64,000 nt of DNA from Parasedimentitalea maritima. GTDB lineage: Bacteria; Pseudomonadota; Alphaproteobacteria; Rhodobacterales; Rhodobacteraceae. Position 1 is the stretch's first letter. Each line of letters begins with the position of its first letter. The notes beneath the pieces were generated by a model. It saw only the letters and a program-made list of their open reading frames with translations. It ran no database searches and was not told where the DNA came from. A program made the translations under genes and the position numbers. The DNA lies in contig NZ_VAUA01000003.1 in assembly GCF_005771405.1 (NCBI RefSeq), positions 1-64,000 of the forward strand, given 5' to 3'. Below are positions 27,465-36,643 of the stretch, one piece after another.

Positions 27465-30365
27465 TCACTTGCCCTGCTTCAGCCCCATCAGCGCTGCCGC
27501 AAAGGGGTTGTCAGGATCGATCTTCTTTTCCGGCTTCGGAGGACGTGATGAGAAAGTTTTAGCGTTCTGCTGAGAACGCGCGCCCTTCTTGCCACCTTTG
27601 CCCTGCGGTTTGCCACCACGACCTTTACCCTGAGGTTTACCACCGCGACCTGCACCACCACCTTCATTCTGTTCACGGCGCTGGCCACGTTGACCACCCC
27701 CCTGACGATTGGTGCGACCCCAGGTGAAGGTAAAGAACTGTTCCATTTCAGGTGCAGCTTCAGCTACGTCTGAAACTACGGGTTCAACAGCTTCAATATT
27801 GGCAGCTTCTTCTGCTGCGACATCGGCTTTCGGGGCCTCGGCTGCCACCTCGGTGGTCTCAGTTGCCTCGGCTGGCGCCTCGGCGGTTGCGGCAGTTTCC
27901 GCAGATGGTGACTGTTCGCCATCCGTATTCACTACAGCTGCATCGTCAGAGCCACTGGCCGCTACAGGTTCGGGTGCAGCTACGGCTTTCACTTTTGCCC
28001 GCTCACCTTTTTCAGCCTTATAGCCCAGACCAGTCATCAGATCTGCAAACTGTTCCAGCGTCATACCGGTGATCGACAGCATATCCGCCTTGGCCTCAAA
28101 TCCACCACGGCTGTCTTCGCCACGCAGCATGTCCGCCAGACGTTCCAGCATGTCGATACGAATCGAGCGCTCACCCGCAGCACGGTAGCCACACATGGTA
28201 TCATAGCCCTTGGGCGCGTTGGCCGGCGTAGGCACAGTGACCAATCCCGGAGGCGGTGCCTCGGGAAATTCCTGCAAGCCCTGCGCCAGCGACCACAAAA
28301 CCAGGCGCAGACGCGTCGGTGCGGGCTTTAGCAACAGGGGCATGAAAATGGTGAACTGGCCAAACCGAATGCCGTGCTTGCGCAGAGCGCCACGCGATTC
28401 CTGGTCCAGGTCCTTGACCTCTTGTGCAACTTCAGCACGCGGCAGGATGCCCAAACCTTCGACCATGCGAAAGGCGAAGCCCCGCGCCAGACCAGTCAGT
28501 TCAGCGTCGTTCTGCAGGTTTTGCAGTGGTTCGAACAGGGCTGCAACCTTGCGGCTGATGAAATGTTGCAACCGGCGTTCAACTTTTTGGGCCACATCAG
28601 CGCCCGCAGCATCGTCCACAAAAACAGTAATTGTCGGGTTCAATGGGTCGGCGCCAGCAGTCAATTTGCCAACAGCATGTTCGCCCCACATCAATCCCCC
28701 CTGTTCGGTAAAATCAATTTCGGTATCGGGTGCATTATAAAAGCGGTCCGCGCGCAGATGGAACTGCGGCGCCAAAGCCTGCATCGAGGCGGTTTTCAAG
28801 GCTTTTGCCTCGGCCCCCTGTGCGCTTTTGTCCGGTGAGAACCGGAACCCTTCCAGCCGACCAACGAATTCACCTTCGACGGTCACGTCACCTTTATCAT
28901 TCACTTCGGCCAAGAGGGCCTCCTTCTGTTTGAGCCGGCGCAAAAGCACGGATGTGCGCCGGTCCACAAATCGCTGAGTCAGACGCTCGTGCAATGCGTC
29001 CGACAATCTGTCTTCTACAGCGCGGGTTTGCCCACGCCAATGACTTTCGTCACGAAGCCATCCTTTCCTTTGTGAAACATAAGTCCACGTACGAATAAAG
29101 GCCAACCGCTTGGACAAAGTATCGATATTGCCGTCGGTGCGGTCAATCAATTTGATCTGCCGGGCCACCCAGTCATCCGGGATCGCACCTCGTTCGACCA
29201 AATGATCAAAAATAAGCCCTAAAAGATTGGTGTGTTCGGCATGTGACACCCCTCGAAAATCGGGTATTCTGCAAACATCCCAGAGCAGCTTAACACCGGG
29301 TCCAGAGCGGGCACGGGCTGTAACCAGCGGGTCTTGCGACAACATTTTCAACGTGCGCAGGTCGTCTGCCTCACGCGCCTTGACCAAATGCTCACCTGTC
29401 GGACTGACTTCCAATGAGCGGATAAGCGCCTCTGGCGTGCCAAATTGCAGATTCGCCGAGCGCCAGTTCAGCTTTTTAAGCGGATCAAACTGGTGATCCA
29501 TGATCGAACCTGCAACCTGATCGTCCAGGGGGCGCGCGTCTCCGGTAACACCAAAGCTCCCATGGCTCATCCCGCGCCCAGCACGACCTGCGATCTGAGC
29601 CAACTCATTTGGCGCCAGTGGGCGCATGCGCTGGCCATCAAATTTGATCACCGAAGAAAAGGCAACGTGGTCGATATCGAGGTTCAGCCCCATGCCAATG
29701 GCATCGGTGGCGACGAGGTAGTCAACTTCGCCGTTCTGATACATTTCAACCTGCGCATTACGGGTGCGCGGACTGAGCGCCCCCATCACCACCGCTGCGC
29801 CGCCTTTTTGACGACGGATCAACTCGGCAATGGCATAAACATTATCCACCGAAAACCCAACAACGGCGCTGCGTGGCGGCATTCGGCTTATCTTTTTGGA
29901 GCCAGAGTACACCAATTGGGACATACGCTCGCGGTGCATAAACTGCACGTCGGGCACCAGCGCCGCTATAGGGCCACGCATCGTGTCCGAGCCCATAAAC
30001 AACGTCTCGTTCAATCCTCTGGCCCGCAACAGCCGGTTGGTAAAGACATGGCCCCGCTCTGGATCAGCGCACAACTGGATCTCGTCAATGGCGAGAAAAT
30101 CGCACCCCATGCCTTCGGGCATCGATTCGACGGTGCAGACCCAGTACTTTGTACGCGGTGGCACAATCCGTTCTTCACCCGTCAGCAATGCCACCACCGA
30201 AGGGCCTCGAATCGCGACAATTTTGTCATAGACCTCGCGCGCCAGCAGCCGCAACGGCAAGCCGATCACCCCGGTGCGGTGCCCCAACATACGTTCGATC
30301 GCGTAATGAGTTTTGCCAGTGTTGGTCGGGCCTAGGACGGCCACAACCCGAGATGCGCTCGTCAT
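27465..30365 (-). CDS. SUV3-like DEAD/DEAH-box RNA helicase
   Basis: The 966-residue helicase has Walker A GPTNTGKT at residues 12-19, a DEIQ motif II (FLAIDEIQL near 92) and motif VI-like QIAGRAGRG near 280, followed by SUV3-type C-terminal helices. A 170-residue Ala/Glu-rich linker and a Gly/Arg/Lys-rich tail (RGGKPQGKGRGGK repeats) end the protein, which probably bind RNA. Relatives pair with exoribonucleases in RNA turnover. It lies first in a run with the S4 protein; helicase-S4-fdxA-carD order is shared among Rhodobacterales. Confidence 0.88.
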   Translation of the reverse strand: MTSASRVVAVLGPTNTGKTHYAIERMLGHRTGVIGLPLRLLAREVYDKIVAIRGPSVVALLTGEERIVPPRTKYWVCTVESMPEGMGCDFLAIDEIQLCADPERGHVFTNRLLRARGLNETLFMGSDTMRGPIAALVPDVQFMHRERMSQLVYSGSKKISRMPPRSAVVGFSVDNVYAIAELIRRQKGGAAVVMGALSPRTRNAQVEMYQNGEVDYLVATDAIGMGLNLDIDHVAFSSVIKFDGQRMRPLAPNELAQIAGRAGRGMSHGSFGVTGDARPLDDQVAGSIMDHQFDPLKKLNWRSANLQFGTPEALIRSLEVSPTGEHLVKAREADDLRTLKMLSQDPLVTARARSGPGVKLLWDVCRIPDFRGVSHAEHTNLLGLIFDHLVERGAIPDDWVARQIKLIDRTDGNIDTLSKRLAFIRTWTYVSQRKGWLRDESHWRGQTRAVEDRLSDALHERLTQRFVDRRTSVLLRRLKQKEALLAEVNDKGDVTVEGEFVGRLEGFRFSPDKSAQGAEAKALKTASMQALAPQFHLRADRFYNAPDTEIDFTEQGGLMWGEHAVGKLTAGADPLNPTITVFVDDAAGADVAQKVERRLQHFISRKVAALFEPLQNLQNDAELTGLARGFAFRMVEGLGILPRAEVAQEVKDLDQESRGALRKHGIRFGQFTIFMPLLLKPAPTRLRLVLWSLAQGLQEFPEAPPPGLVTVPTPANAPKGYDTMCGYRAAGERSIRIDMLERLADMLRGEDSRGGFEAKADMLSITGMTLEQFADLMTGLGYKAEKGERAKVKAVAAPEPVAASGSDDAAVVNTDGEQSPSAETAATAEAPAEATETTEVAAEAPKADVAAEEAANIEAVEPVVSDVAEAAPEMEQFFTFTWGRTNRQGGGQRGQRREQNEGGGAGRGGKPQGKGRGGKPQGKGGKKGARSQQNAKTFSSRPPKPEKKIDPDNPFAAALMGLKQGK

Positions 30366-30379
30366 TGCATCAGCCCTAA

Positions 30380-30949
30380 TTACAGTTCTTCGCCCACAAT
30401 TGCAGGCTTTAGTCGTTCCAGCGCACTGGTTACGTCACCGTGATGCGGATGTATAGCCTGAGCGCGCAGATAGGACTGATAGGCCCGCTCCGGGTCGCGA
30501 AAATGTTCGAACACATTGCCCAGCGCGAAAATTGCGTTGTAGTCATTTGGGTTCAAAAACAACGCCCGCTCCAGATCCGCTACCGCTGGGCCGTATCGTT
30601 CGGTCAGGTAGTAGACACGCGCACGCTGATACCAGCCAAAGGCAAAATTCGGCGCATGATCGGTCAGCGCAGTCAGATGTTCGACCGCCTGTTTCATATC
30701 GCCACGTTCAATCGCGTCCAGACTGCGTTTCAGCAACAGATCCATCGCCGCCGAACCACTATTCCCCCACAACGCCTGCAACTGCCGGTCTAATGCAAGT
30801 GCCGCAGCCGAATCTGCCTCGGCAAGCGCCTCCAGTAAGGCGGACTCATCGGTAGAATCCTGTGCATTTGCCGTAAAAGGCGAGAAAAAAGTGACTGTCA
30901 GCAGCGTTGCCGCCACGATAGCTTTGAGGTTCAGAGATTTTAAGACCAT
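30380..30949 (-). CDS. Exported TPR-repeat protein
   Basis: The 189-residue protein has a signal peptide (NLKAIVAATLLTVTFFSPFTANAQ) and at least three TPR units in residues about 65-185 (AIERGDMKQAVEHLTALTDHAPNFAFGW; RARVYYLTERYGPAVADLERALFLNP; ALGNVFEHFRDPERAYQSYLRAQAIHP). It probably acts as a periplasmic protein-binding scaffold. The start at 30949 keeps a compact signal peptide; a longer N-terminus is open upstream. It is divergent from the SCP2 gene. Confidence 0.8.
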   Translation of the reverse strand: MVLKSLNLKAIVAATLLTVTFFSPFTANAQDSTDESALLEALAEADSAAALALDRQLQALWGNSGSAAMDLLLKRSLDAIERGDMKQAVEHLTALTDHAPNFAFGWYQRARVYYLTERYGPAVADLERALFLNPNDYNAIFALGNVFEHFRDPERAYQSYLRAQAIHPHHGDVTSALERLKPAIVGEEL

Positions 30950-31047
30950 GATACAAGCCAGTGTAACGACGCTTGCCACGAATTCTAGTGCTGACGGAAC
31001 CGCCGTCACATAGACGTGTAAGTGCAGATCAGAATTAAGGACACAAG

Positions 31048-31338
31048 ATGAGCGATATACTTGCCAAGGCTGCAGATGCGCTAAACGACAAGTTTACTGG
31101 TGGAGAATTCGACGCCTCGGCAAAATTTGAAATCAATGGGTTGGGTGCCATCGTCATAGATAGCTCCGGTGCACGGGTCAGCGATGACGAGGCTGACGTA
31201 ACACTTTCAGCTGATGCGGAAACATTTGAGGACATCCTCAGCGGCGAACTGAACCCCACCAGCGCCTTTATGTCCGGCAAGCTCAGCATTGATGGTGACA
31301 TGGGTACAGCCATGAAACTTGCGGCGGTTCTGGCCTAA
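31048..31338 (+). CDS. SCP2 sterol-binding domain protein
   Basis: The 96-residue protein consists of one SCP2 domain (FEINGLGAIVIDSSGARV, DADVTLSADAETFEDILSGELNPTSAFMSGKLSIDGDMGTAMKL in two neighbouring motifs). Such small proteins bind lipids or acyl chains in a hydrophobic tunnel. The stop overlaps the start of the hydrolase gene (TAATG), so the two products are probably used together on a lipid substrate. Confidence 0.9.
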   Translation: MSDILAKAADALNDKFTGGEFDASAKFEINGLGAIVIDSSGARVSDDEADVTLSADAETFEDILSGELNPTSAFMSGKLSIDGDMGTAMKLAAVLA

Positions 31339-32297
31339 TGGACGCGCGCCCGATGGATCTGCAGCCCGCCCCGTTCTTTGCCGATATCGCCAAAGGACCG
31401 GCTGGTGGCCAGGCCCATTGGGTGACCACCAGCGATGGCCTGCGCATCCGTGTAGGCCATTGGCAGGCAAAGACTGCGACCAAGGGTACCGTTTTGTTGT
31501 TCCCGGGACGCACCGAATACATCGAAAAATACGGGCCAGCTGCCGCAGATCTGGCTGAGCGTGGCTATGCCACCGTAACTGTTGACTGGCGTGGTCAAGG
31601 TTTGGCCGACCGGATGCTGCCCGAACGCCAGTTGGGGCACATTGATCACTTTCCCAACTTCCAAAAGGATGTCGCCGCAACCCTGGATCTAACCGACAGG
31701 CTTGCCCTGCCAAAACCCTATTTCCTGATCGGCCACTCAATGGGTGGCGCAATCGGTTTGCGCGCTTTGATAAAGGGGCTGCCGGTAAATGCCTGTATCT
31801 TCACCGGACCAATGTGGGGTATCCATATCTCCCCTGTGATGCGCCCAATAGGTAAACTCATGGGGAAAATCGGCCCCGCAATTGGGCTGGGAGGGAAACT
31901 TGTTCCAACCATGGGGCTGCAAAACTATGTGCTGGCCAATCCGTTTGAAGGCAACACTCTGACCAACGATCCGGAAACATATCAGTTCATGCACGATCAA
32001 ATGACTGCACAGCCAGATCTCGTACTTGGTGGCCCAACCATCAGTTGGCTGGGCGAAGGACTAAAGGACTGCACAGAACTTGCCGCAATGGCTTCACCTG
32101 CCCTGCCCTGCATCACCTTTTTGGGAGCGCAGGAACAGATTGTCGACTGTCCTGCTGTGCATGACCGCATGGCGCGTTGGCCGGGCGGCGAATTGGTTCT
32201 GTTAGACGATGTGCAGCACGAGGTCATGATGGAAACACCCGCTGTCCGAAAAGCGGTGTTTGACCAGATGTGCAGTCTCTTTGACCAATACCGCTAG
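31338..32297 (+). CDS. Alpha/beta hydrolase, lysophospholipase (PldB) type
   Basis: The 319-residue protein has an oxyanion strand (TVLLFPGRTEYIEKYGPAAADLAERG, residues about 51-76), the nucleophile elbow GHSMGG (about 135) and a catalytic His near the end (DDVQHEVMMETP). The YIEKY and VDWRGQGLA motifs match monoacylglycerol lipase/lysophospholipase L2 relatives. The start overlaps the SCP2 stop by one base. It is cytosolic, without a signal peptide. Confidence 0.85.
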   Translation: MDARPMDLQPAPFFADIAKGPAGGQAHWVTTSDGLRIRVGHWQAKTATKGTVLLFPGRTEYIEKYGPAAADLAERGYATVTVDWRGQGLADRMLPERQLGHIDHFPNFQKDVAATLDLTDRLALPKPYFLIGHSMGGAIGLRALIKGLPVNACIFTGPMWGIHISPVMRPIGKLMGKIGPAIGLGGKLVPTMGLQNYVLANPFEGNTLTNDPETYQFMHDQMTAQPDLVLGGPTISWLGEGLKDCTELAAMASPALPCITFLGAQEQIVDCPAVHDRMARWPGGELVLLDDVQHEVMMETPAVRKAVFDQMCSLFDQYR

Positions 32298-32462
32298 CTG
32301 GCATCTACATCCGTTCAGCAATGCCTTTGTTGTTCAACGCGTCCGCCAATCGTTGGTGAACACCCAATGTTTTATAAACATCTCTTTGCGTTCAAATCAT
32401 TGACAGGTGAACTCCGATCGCGGGAAATAGGCATGACATTTTAGAGAGTATTTTTTACATTC

Positions 32463-32984
32463 ATGCGACTTGCACTTTACACATTTGGGATGTTCATCCG
32501 CCCTTCCGAAGACCCGGAAAATGATGGGTTTCATGCCTTAAATGACCCCGTATTTGAAACACTTGATCACGCCAGTGGATTGATCGCCCGATCTGGATAC
32601 GCGTCCGATCCCGGTCCCGAACCCTGGGGACAAGAGGTTTATCCGAAGTTCGACGAGGAGCGAGGCGATGGGTTTTCGCCAGCCACTTTATCGCTTTGGA
32701 CTGATTTGGAATCTTTATCCAGCTTCACCTATTTTGGCTTGCACGCAACGGCTTTGGCTCGTGGTCGCGAGTGGTTTGAAACTCCAAGATGGCCACCGCT
32801 TGTATTGTGGTGGCACAAAGGTGGCGAATACCCGCAATGGGTTGATGGTGTGGCAAAACTTGAATACCTGCACGAACACGGATCATCGCCCGCGGCTTTC
32901 ACATTCAAAACCCCATTTGATCCTGACGGCACTCCCACCAAACTCGACAAGAAAAAGGTTCAGCGGGCGCAGGCTAAGGCGTAA
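32463..32984 (+). CDS. DUF3291 family protein
   Basis: The 173-residue protein has the DUF3291 pattern: an N-terminal LALYTFGMF strand, ATLSLWTDLESLSSFTYFGLHATAL, REWFETPRWPPLVLWW and a C-terminal FKTPFDPDGTP. The fold is related to dimeric alpha/beta-barrel proteins and to antibiotic monooxygenase-like enzymes, but the function is unknown. It stands alone and is followed by a perfect 10-bp hairpin. Confidence 0.75.
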   Translation: MRLALYTFGMFIRPSEDPENDGFHALNDPVFETLDHASGLIARSGYASDPGPEPWGQEVYPKFDEERGDGFSPATLSLWTDLESLSSFTYFGLHATALARGREWFETPRWPPLVLWWHKGGEYPQWVDGVAKLEYLHEHGSSPAAFTFKTPFDPDGTPTKLDKKKVQRAQAKA

Positions 32985-33012
32985 GAAATCAACTAAAACC
33001 GCTTGCGGACTT

Positions 33013-33037
33013 GCGTGTTCAGTGCAGCTGAACACGC
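33013..33037 (+). terminator. Hairpin after the DUF3291 gene
   Basis: gcgtgttcag (33013-33022) and ctgaacacgc (33028-33037) form a perfect 10-bp stem with loop tgcag. There is no T-run. The rest of 32985-33270 shows no gene. Confidence 0.6.
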
Positions 33038-33270
33038 TCAAAACCAGTGCCCAACAGTACATGAGCAGTGGTAAATTCCCTCTTGTCTTTGCACAGCAGC
33101 TTTCGTGCGAAGAGCCTCATCTCGTGAGCTTGGAACAGATTGAATTACCGCCTTCAGTCCAAAACCTTGGCTAGCCTTATGAAAGTGGCATTTTCTAGCT
33201 GTTGCTCCGGCTTGTGATCCGCCCGCGCGCAACTTAGATGTTTTGCGAACACAAGACATCGAGGTGACAC

Positions 33271-35091
33271 ATGTTTCAACTTCCCTTCCCCGTCCGCGAC
33301 GCCAATGCCGCCTCTGGATCCGACCAATTCGGCGACCTTCCCGAATGGGACCTGACCGATCTCTATGCCAGCGAAGACGCCCCAGAACTGAAGCGGGATC
33401 TGGAATGGCTGGAAAATGAATGTGCCGCCTTTGCTAAGGATTACGAAGGCAAACTGGCAGATCAAGACGCTGCTGGCCTGTTGAACTGCGTGCTGCGTAA
33501 CGAAAAAATCAACGGCATCGCTGGCCGCATCATGTCCTATGCCGGGCTGCGCTATTATCAGCTGACCACAGATGCCGACCGCGCCAAATTCATGTCCGAC
33601 ATGCAAGAGTCCATCACGGTTTTCACCACACCGCTGGTGTTCTTCACGCTGGAAATCAACCGCATTGACGACGCTGTGCTTGCTGCTCATTTCGACGCCA
33701 ACACTGATCTGGCCCGCTACAAACCTGTATTCGATCGCATCCGCGCGATGAAACCCTATCAGCTGTCCGACGAGCTGGAAAAGTTCCTGCACGATCTGGG
33801 TGTGGTCGGCGACGCATGGGAACGGCTGTTTGATGAAACCATCGCCGGCCTCACCTTTACCATCGACGGTGAAGAGCTGAACATCGAAGGCACCCTGAAC
33901 TTCCTGACAGAACAGGACCGCTCCAAACGCGAAGCTGCCAGCCGCGAGTTGGCGAGGGTGTTTCAGGACAACATCAAGATCTTTGCCCGCGTTCATAATA
34001 CTCAAGCTAAAGAAAAAGAAATCATCGATCGCTGGCGCGAGATGCCCAGTGCCCAGATGGGTCGCCACCTGTCCAACGATGTAGAGCCCGAAGTGGTCGA
34101 AGCCCTGCGCAGTGCCGTTGTTGCCGCCTACCCCAAGCTGTCGCACCGCTATTACGACCTGAAACGCAAATGGCTGGGCTTAGACCGCATGCAGGTCTGG
34201 GACCGCAACGCGCCGCTGCCAATGGAAGACACCCGCACCGTCAGCTGGGCCGAAGCCGAACAGACGGTCATGGAGGCCTATACCGCCTTTGATCCGCGCA
34301 TGGGCAAATTGACCAAGCCCTTCTTTTCCAAGGGCTGGATCGACGCAGGCGTCAAACCCGGCAAAGCCCCGGGCGCCTTTGCCCACCCCACCGTCACCGA
34401 CGTGCACCCCTATGTGATGCTGAACTATCTGGGCAAACCCCGCGATGTAATGACCCTGGCGCATGAACTCGGCCACGGGGTGCATCAGGTGCTGGCCGCT
34501 GATCAGGGCGAAATGCTGTCATCGACCCCGCTGACCCTAGCCGAAACGGCTAGCGTTTTTGGTGAAATGCTCACCTTCCGAAAGATGCTGGACAAGGCCG
34601 AAACCAAAGAGCAGCGCAAAATTCTGCTGGCGGGCAAGGTCGAGGACATGATCAACACCGTGGTCCGCCAGATCGCGTTCTACGATTTTGAGTGCAAATT
34701 ACACGCCGCCCGCGCCGAAGGTGAACTGACCCCAGACGACATCAACGCCTTGTGGATGTCAGTTCAGGCTGAAAGCCTTGGCGAGTGTTTTGACTTCATG
34801 GAAGGCTATGAAACCTTCTGGGCCTATATCCCGCACTTCGTCCACTCGCCCTTTTACGTCTACGCCTATGCCTTTGGCGACGGCCTGGTGAACGCGCTCT
34901 ACTCGGTCTACGCCGAGGGCGACGAGGGTTTCGAGGACAAGTATTTCGACATGCTCAAAGCCGGTGGATCTAAGCACCACAAAGAACTGCTGGCCCCATT
35001 TGGGCTGGACGCCTCAGACCCGAAATTCTGGGACAAAGGCCTGTCAATGATTTCCGGCTTCATTGATGAGCTGGAAGCGATGGAAGATTAA
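33271..35091 (+). CDS. pepF: Oligoendopeptidase F (M3B metallopeptidase)
   Basis: The 606-residue cytosolic peptidase carries the zinc motif HELGHGVHQ (about residue 402) with the downstream Glu in ETASVFGEM as third ligand, and M3B signatures such as EWDLTDLY near the N-terminus and FVHSPFYVYAYAFGD. It degrades short peptides. The ATG follows GAGGTGA. It is followed by a GC-rich hairpin. Confidence 0.94.
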   Translation: MFQLPFPVRDANAASGSDQFGDLPEWDLTDLYASEDAPELKRDLEWLENECAAFAKDYEGKLADQDAAGLLNCVLRNEKINGIAGRIMSYAGLRYYQLTTDADRAKFMSDMQESITVFTTPLVFFTLEINRIDDAVLAAHFDANTDLARYKPVFDRIRAMKPYQLSDELEKFLHDLGVVGDAWERLFDETIAGLTFTIDGEELNIEGTLNFLTEQDRSKREAASRELARVFQDNIKIFARVHNTQAKEKEIIDRWREMPSAQMGRHLSNDVEPEVVEALRSAVVAAYPKLSHRYYDLKRKWLGLDRMQVWDRNAPLPMEDTRTVSWAEAEQTVMEAYTAFDPRMGKLTKPFFSKGWIDAGVKPGKAPGAFAHPTVTDVHPYVMLNYLGKPRDVMTLAHELGHGVHQVLAADQGEMLSSTPLTLAETASVFGEMLTFRKMLDKAETKEQRKILLAGKVEDMINTVVRQIAFYDFECKLHAARAEGELTPDDINALWMSVQAESLGECFDFMEGYETFWAYIPHFVHSPFYVYAYAFGDGLVNALYSVYAEGDEGFEDKYFDMLKAGGSKHHKELLAPFGLDASDPKFWDKGLSMISGFIDELEAMED

Positions 35092-35111
35092 GATCTTTCT
35101 TGCCCCTTTTA

Positions 35112-35133
35112 GGCCCGGCGGTTCCGCCGGGCC
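35112..35133 (+). terminator. GC-rich hairpin after pepF
   Basis: ggcccggcgg (35112-35121) and ccgccgggcc (35124-35133) form a perfect stem 20 bases after the pepF stop. A T-rich run is only weak (ctgaccttttg). Confidence 0.65.
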
Positions 35134-35187
35134 GCGCCTGACCTTTTGCCCAAAATCAAATTACGCACCCAAGTCCAAGGACAGGTC

Positions 35188-35511
35188 ATGAAAACCCAAT
35201 GCCACTGTGGACAGGTCACAATTAAGCTCCCCGGCCCTCCGACTAAGCTAAATCGGTGCAGCTGTTCCATTTGCAGACGATACGGCGCGCTCTGGGCCTA
35301 TTACGTACCAGGACACATCACCATATTCGGATCGACCGACACCTATGTGTGGGGGGATCGGATGATAACGTTCCATCGCTGCCAGCATTGCGGGGTGCTA
35401 ACACATTGGCTCGACATCGACAGTGAACAAACGAGATGTGGCATCAACATGCGGAATATAGAGCTTAGTGAACTTGAGGGAGTTCCCGAATATGACGGTC
35501 ACAAACCGTAG
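35188..35511 (+). CDS. GFA (CENP-V/GFA) family protein
   Basis: The 107-residue protein has the zinc-binding cysteine pattern of the GFA fold: CHCG at residues 5-8, CSCSICRR at about 24-31 and CQHCG at about 74-78. Family members include glutathione-dependent formaldehyde-activating enzyme, but most are uncharacterised carbon-sulfur lyase-like proteins. ATG 35188 follows AAGGACAGG; a TTG 42 bases upstream would add a non-family extension. Confidence 0.85.
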   Translation: MKTQCHCGQVTIKLPGPPTKLNRCSCSICRRYGALWAYYVPGHITIFGSTDTYVWGDRMITFHRCQHCGVLTHWLDIDSEQTRCGINMRNIELSELEGVPEYDGHKP

Positions 35512-35652
35512 ACTACAATGACTATCACACCGTTTTTCAATCCACCTCAGAGTTTTCTGCGCACATACCTCTGGACCTATTCTTCTAAATTCCGTGGCCC
35601 TACTCTCACTCTAACTCATTCTTACTCTTGTTGTACATCAAGAGGAGAAGAC

Positions 35653-35952
35653 ATGGCACGTTGGGTGGTAATATTTGAAGACACGCCGCAAATGCTGGGT
35701 GTTCGGGCCAGGCAAGACCTGCGTGATGCACACGTTTCTTATGCAAAAAACCACCCAGAACTTTTGATCGGTGGCGGCTTGAAGCCAGAAATAGATCGCG
35801 ATTTCTGCGGCGCGCTTTGGGTGGTTGAGGCGGAGACCAAAACCGAGGTCGAACAGCTTGTTATCAATGACCCCTTCTATTTTTCTGAATACCGCTCCTA
35901 TCAGATCTATACATGGGGCAAGCTCCTCGAAGATCAGACAGCCGTGCTGTAA
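35653..35952 (+). CDS. YciI-family protein
   Basis: The 99-residue protein has the YciI ferredoxin-like alpha/beta fold: MARWVVIFEDTPQMLGVRARQ at the start, LLIGGGLKPE near residue 40 and VEQLVINDPFYFSEYRSYQIYTW near the end, with the usual His-Asp replaced in part (RDAHVSY). The function of the family is unclear, and most are small enzymes or binding proteins. ATG 35653 follows AAGAGGAGAAG; the longer upstream frame has no family similarity. Confidence 0.82.
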   Translation: MARWVVIFEDTPQMLGVRARQDLRDAHVSYAKNHPELLIGGGLKPEIDRDFCGALWVVEAETKTEVEQLVINDPFYFSEYRSYQIYTWGKLLEDQTAVL

Positions 35953-36123
35953 CAATAGCTATTTAAGCAATCGATATGTGAATGACCCTTTCTATAATCC
36001 GGCTCGCCTGTTTGGGGATGTTCTCGCTTGAACTGACCGGCAAGAGCACCTGTTATGCAGCTTCCTCAATCCGATTATCAGCGCTTTGCACCCATGTGGT
36101 CAAATAGCCGCCAAGGAGCCCTT

Positions 36124-36609
36124 ATGACCGCAATTGAGCTGCGCAGCATTTCCAAACAGGACCTCGATCTGGTTCGCCATATCCAGGTTTCAGCCGATCA
36201 AGCCATCTATGGTGGGACCATTCAGCAAGCATTTGCTGAAACCGAAGAGGCCGTTGATTTCCACGCAGCCTTTGACCCCACGCGCGCAGTAGGTTTTTTC
36301 AAAATCGACCGCGGTTTCGCGTTGAACAATGATTTTGCACATGACGGTGAATTAGGCCTGCGTGCGTTCAAGATCGACAGTGCGCAACAGGGTAAAGGAT
36401 ATGGCGTTGCAACGGCCAAAGCCTTGCAAACCTATCTGCCAGACCTCTATCCAGCGGCCCCGTCGATTGTTTTGACGGTCAATCTCGCCAACCCGGCAGC
36501 TTACGCCTGCTACCGCAAAGCAGGTTTTGTCGACACGGGTGACTTGTTCAACGGTGGTCTGGCTGGGCCACAGCACATTATGCGGATGAGCTTGTCGCAG
36601 ACCGCTTAA
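36124..36609 (+). CDS. GNAT family N-acetyltransferase
   Basis: The 161-residue protein shows the GNAT acetyl-CoA site as SAQQGKGYGVATAKALQ (motif A, about residue 82-98) followed by VLTVNLANPAAYACYRKAGF (motif B). This form resembles spermidine/diamine acetyltransferases and RimJ-type enzymes. ATG 36124 has AAGGAG upstream. The substrate is unknown. Confidence 0.8.
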   Translation: MTAIELRSISKQDLDLVRHIQVSADQAIYGGTIQQAFAETEEAVDFHAAFDPTRAVGFFKIDRGFALNNDFAHDGELGLRAFKIDSAQQGKGYGVATAKALQTYLPDLYPAAPSIVLTVNLANPAAYACYRKAGFVDTGDLFNGGLAGPQHIMRMSLSQTA

Positions 36610-36643
36610 AACAATTCATTTTTCTCCTTAACGGTTAGGCATC

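Noticed and set aside
27700-28100. Plus-strand open frames inside the helicase gene
   Set aside because: They mirror the Ala/Glu-rich linker of the helicase on the other strand and have no starts with ribosome-binding sites.
28374-30335. Plus-strand frames over the helicase
   Set aside because: They are antisense to a conserved helicase domain and match no family.
33154-34146. Long minus-strand frame over pepF
   Set aside because: It is the antisense shadow of a well-supported M3 peptidase.
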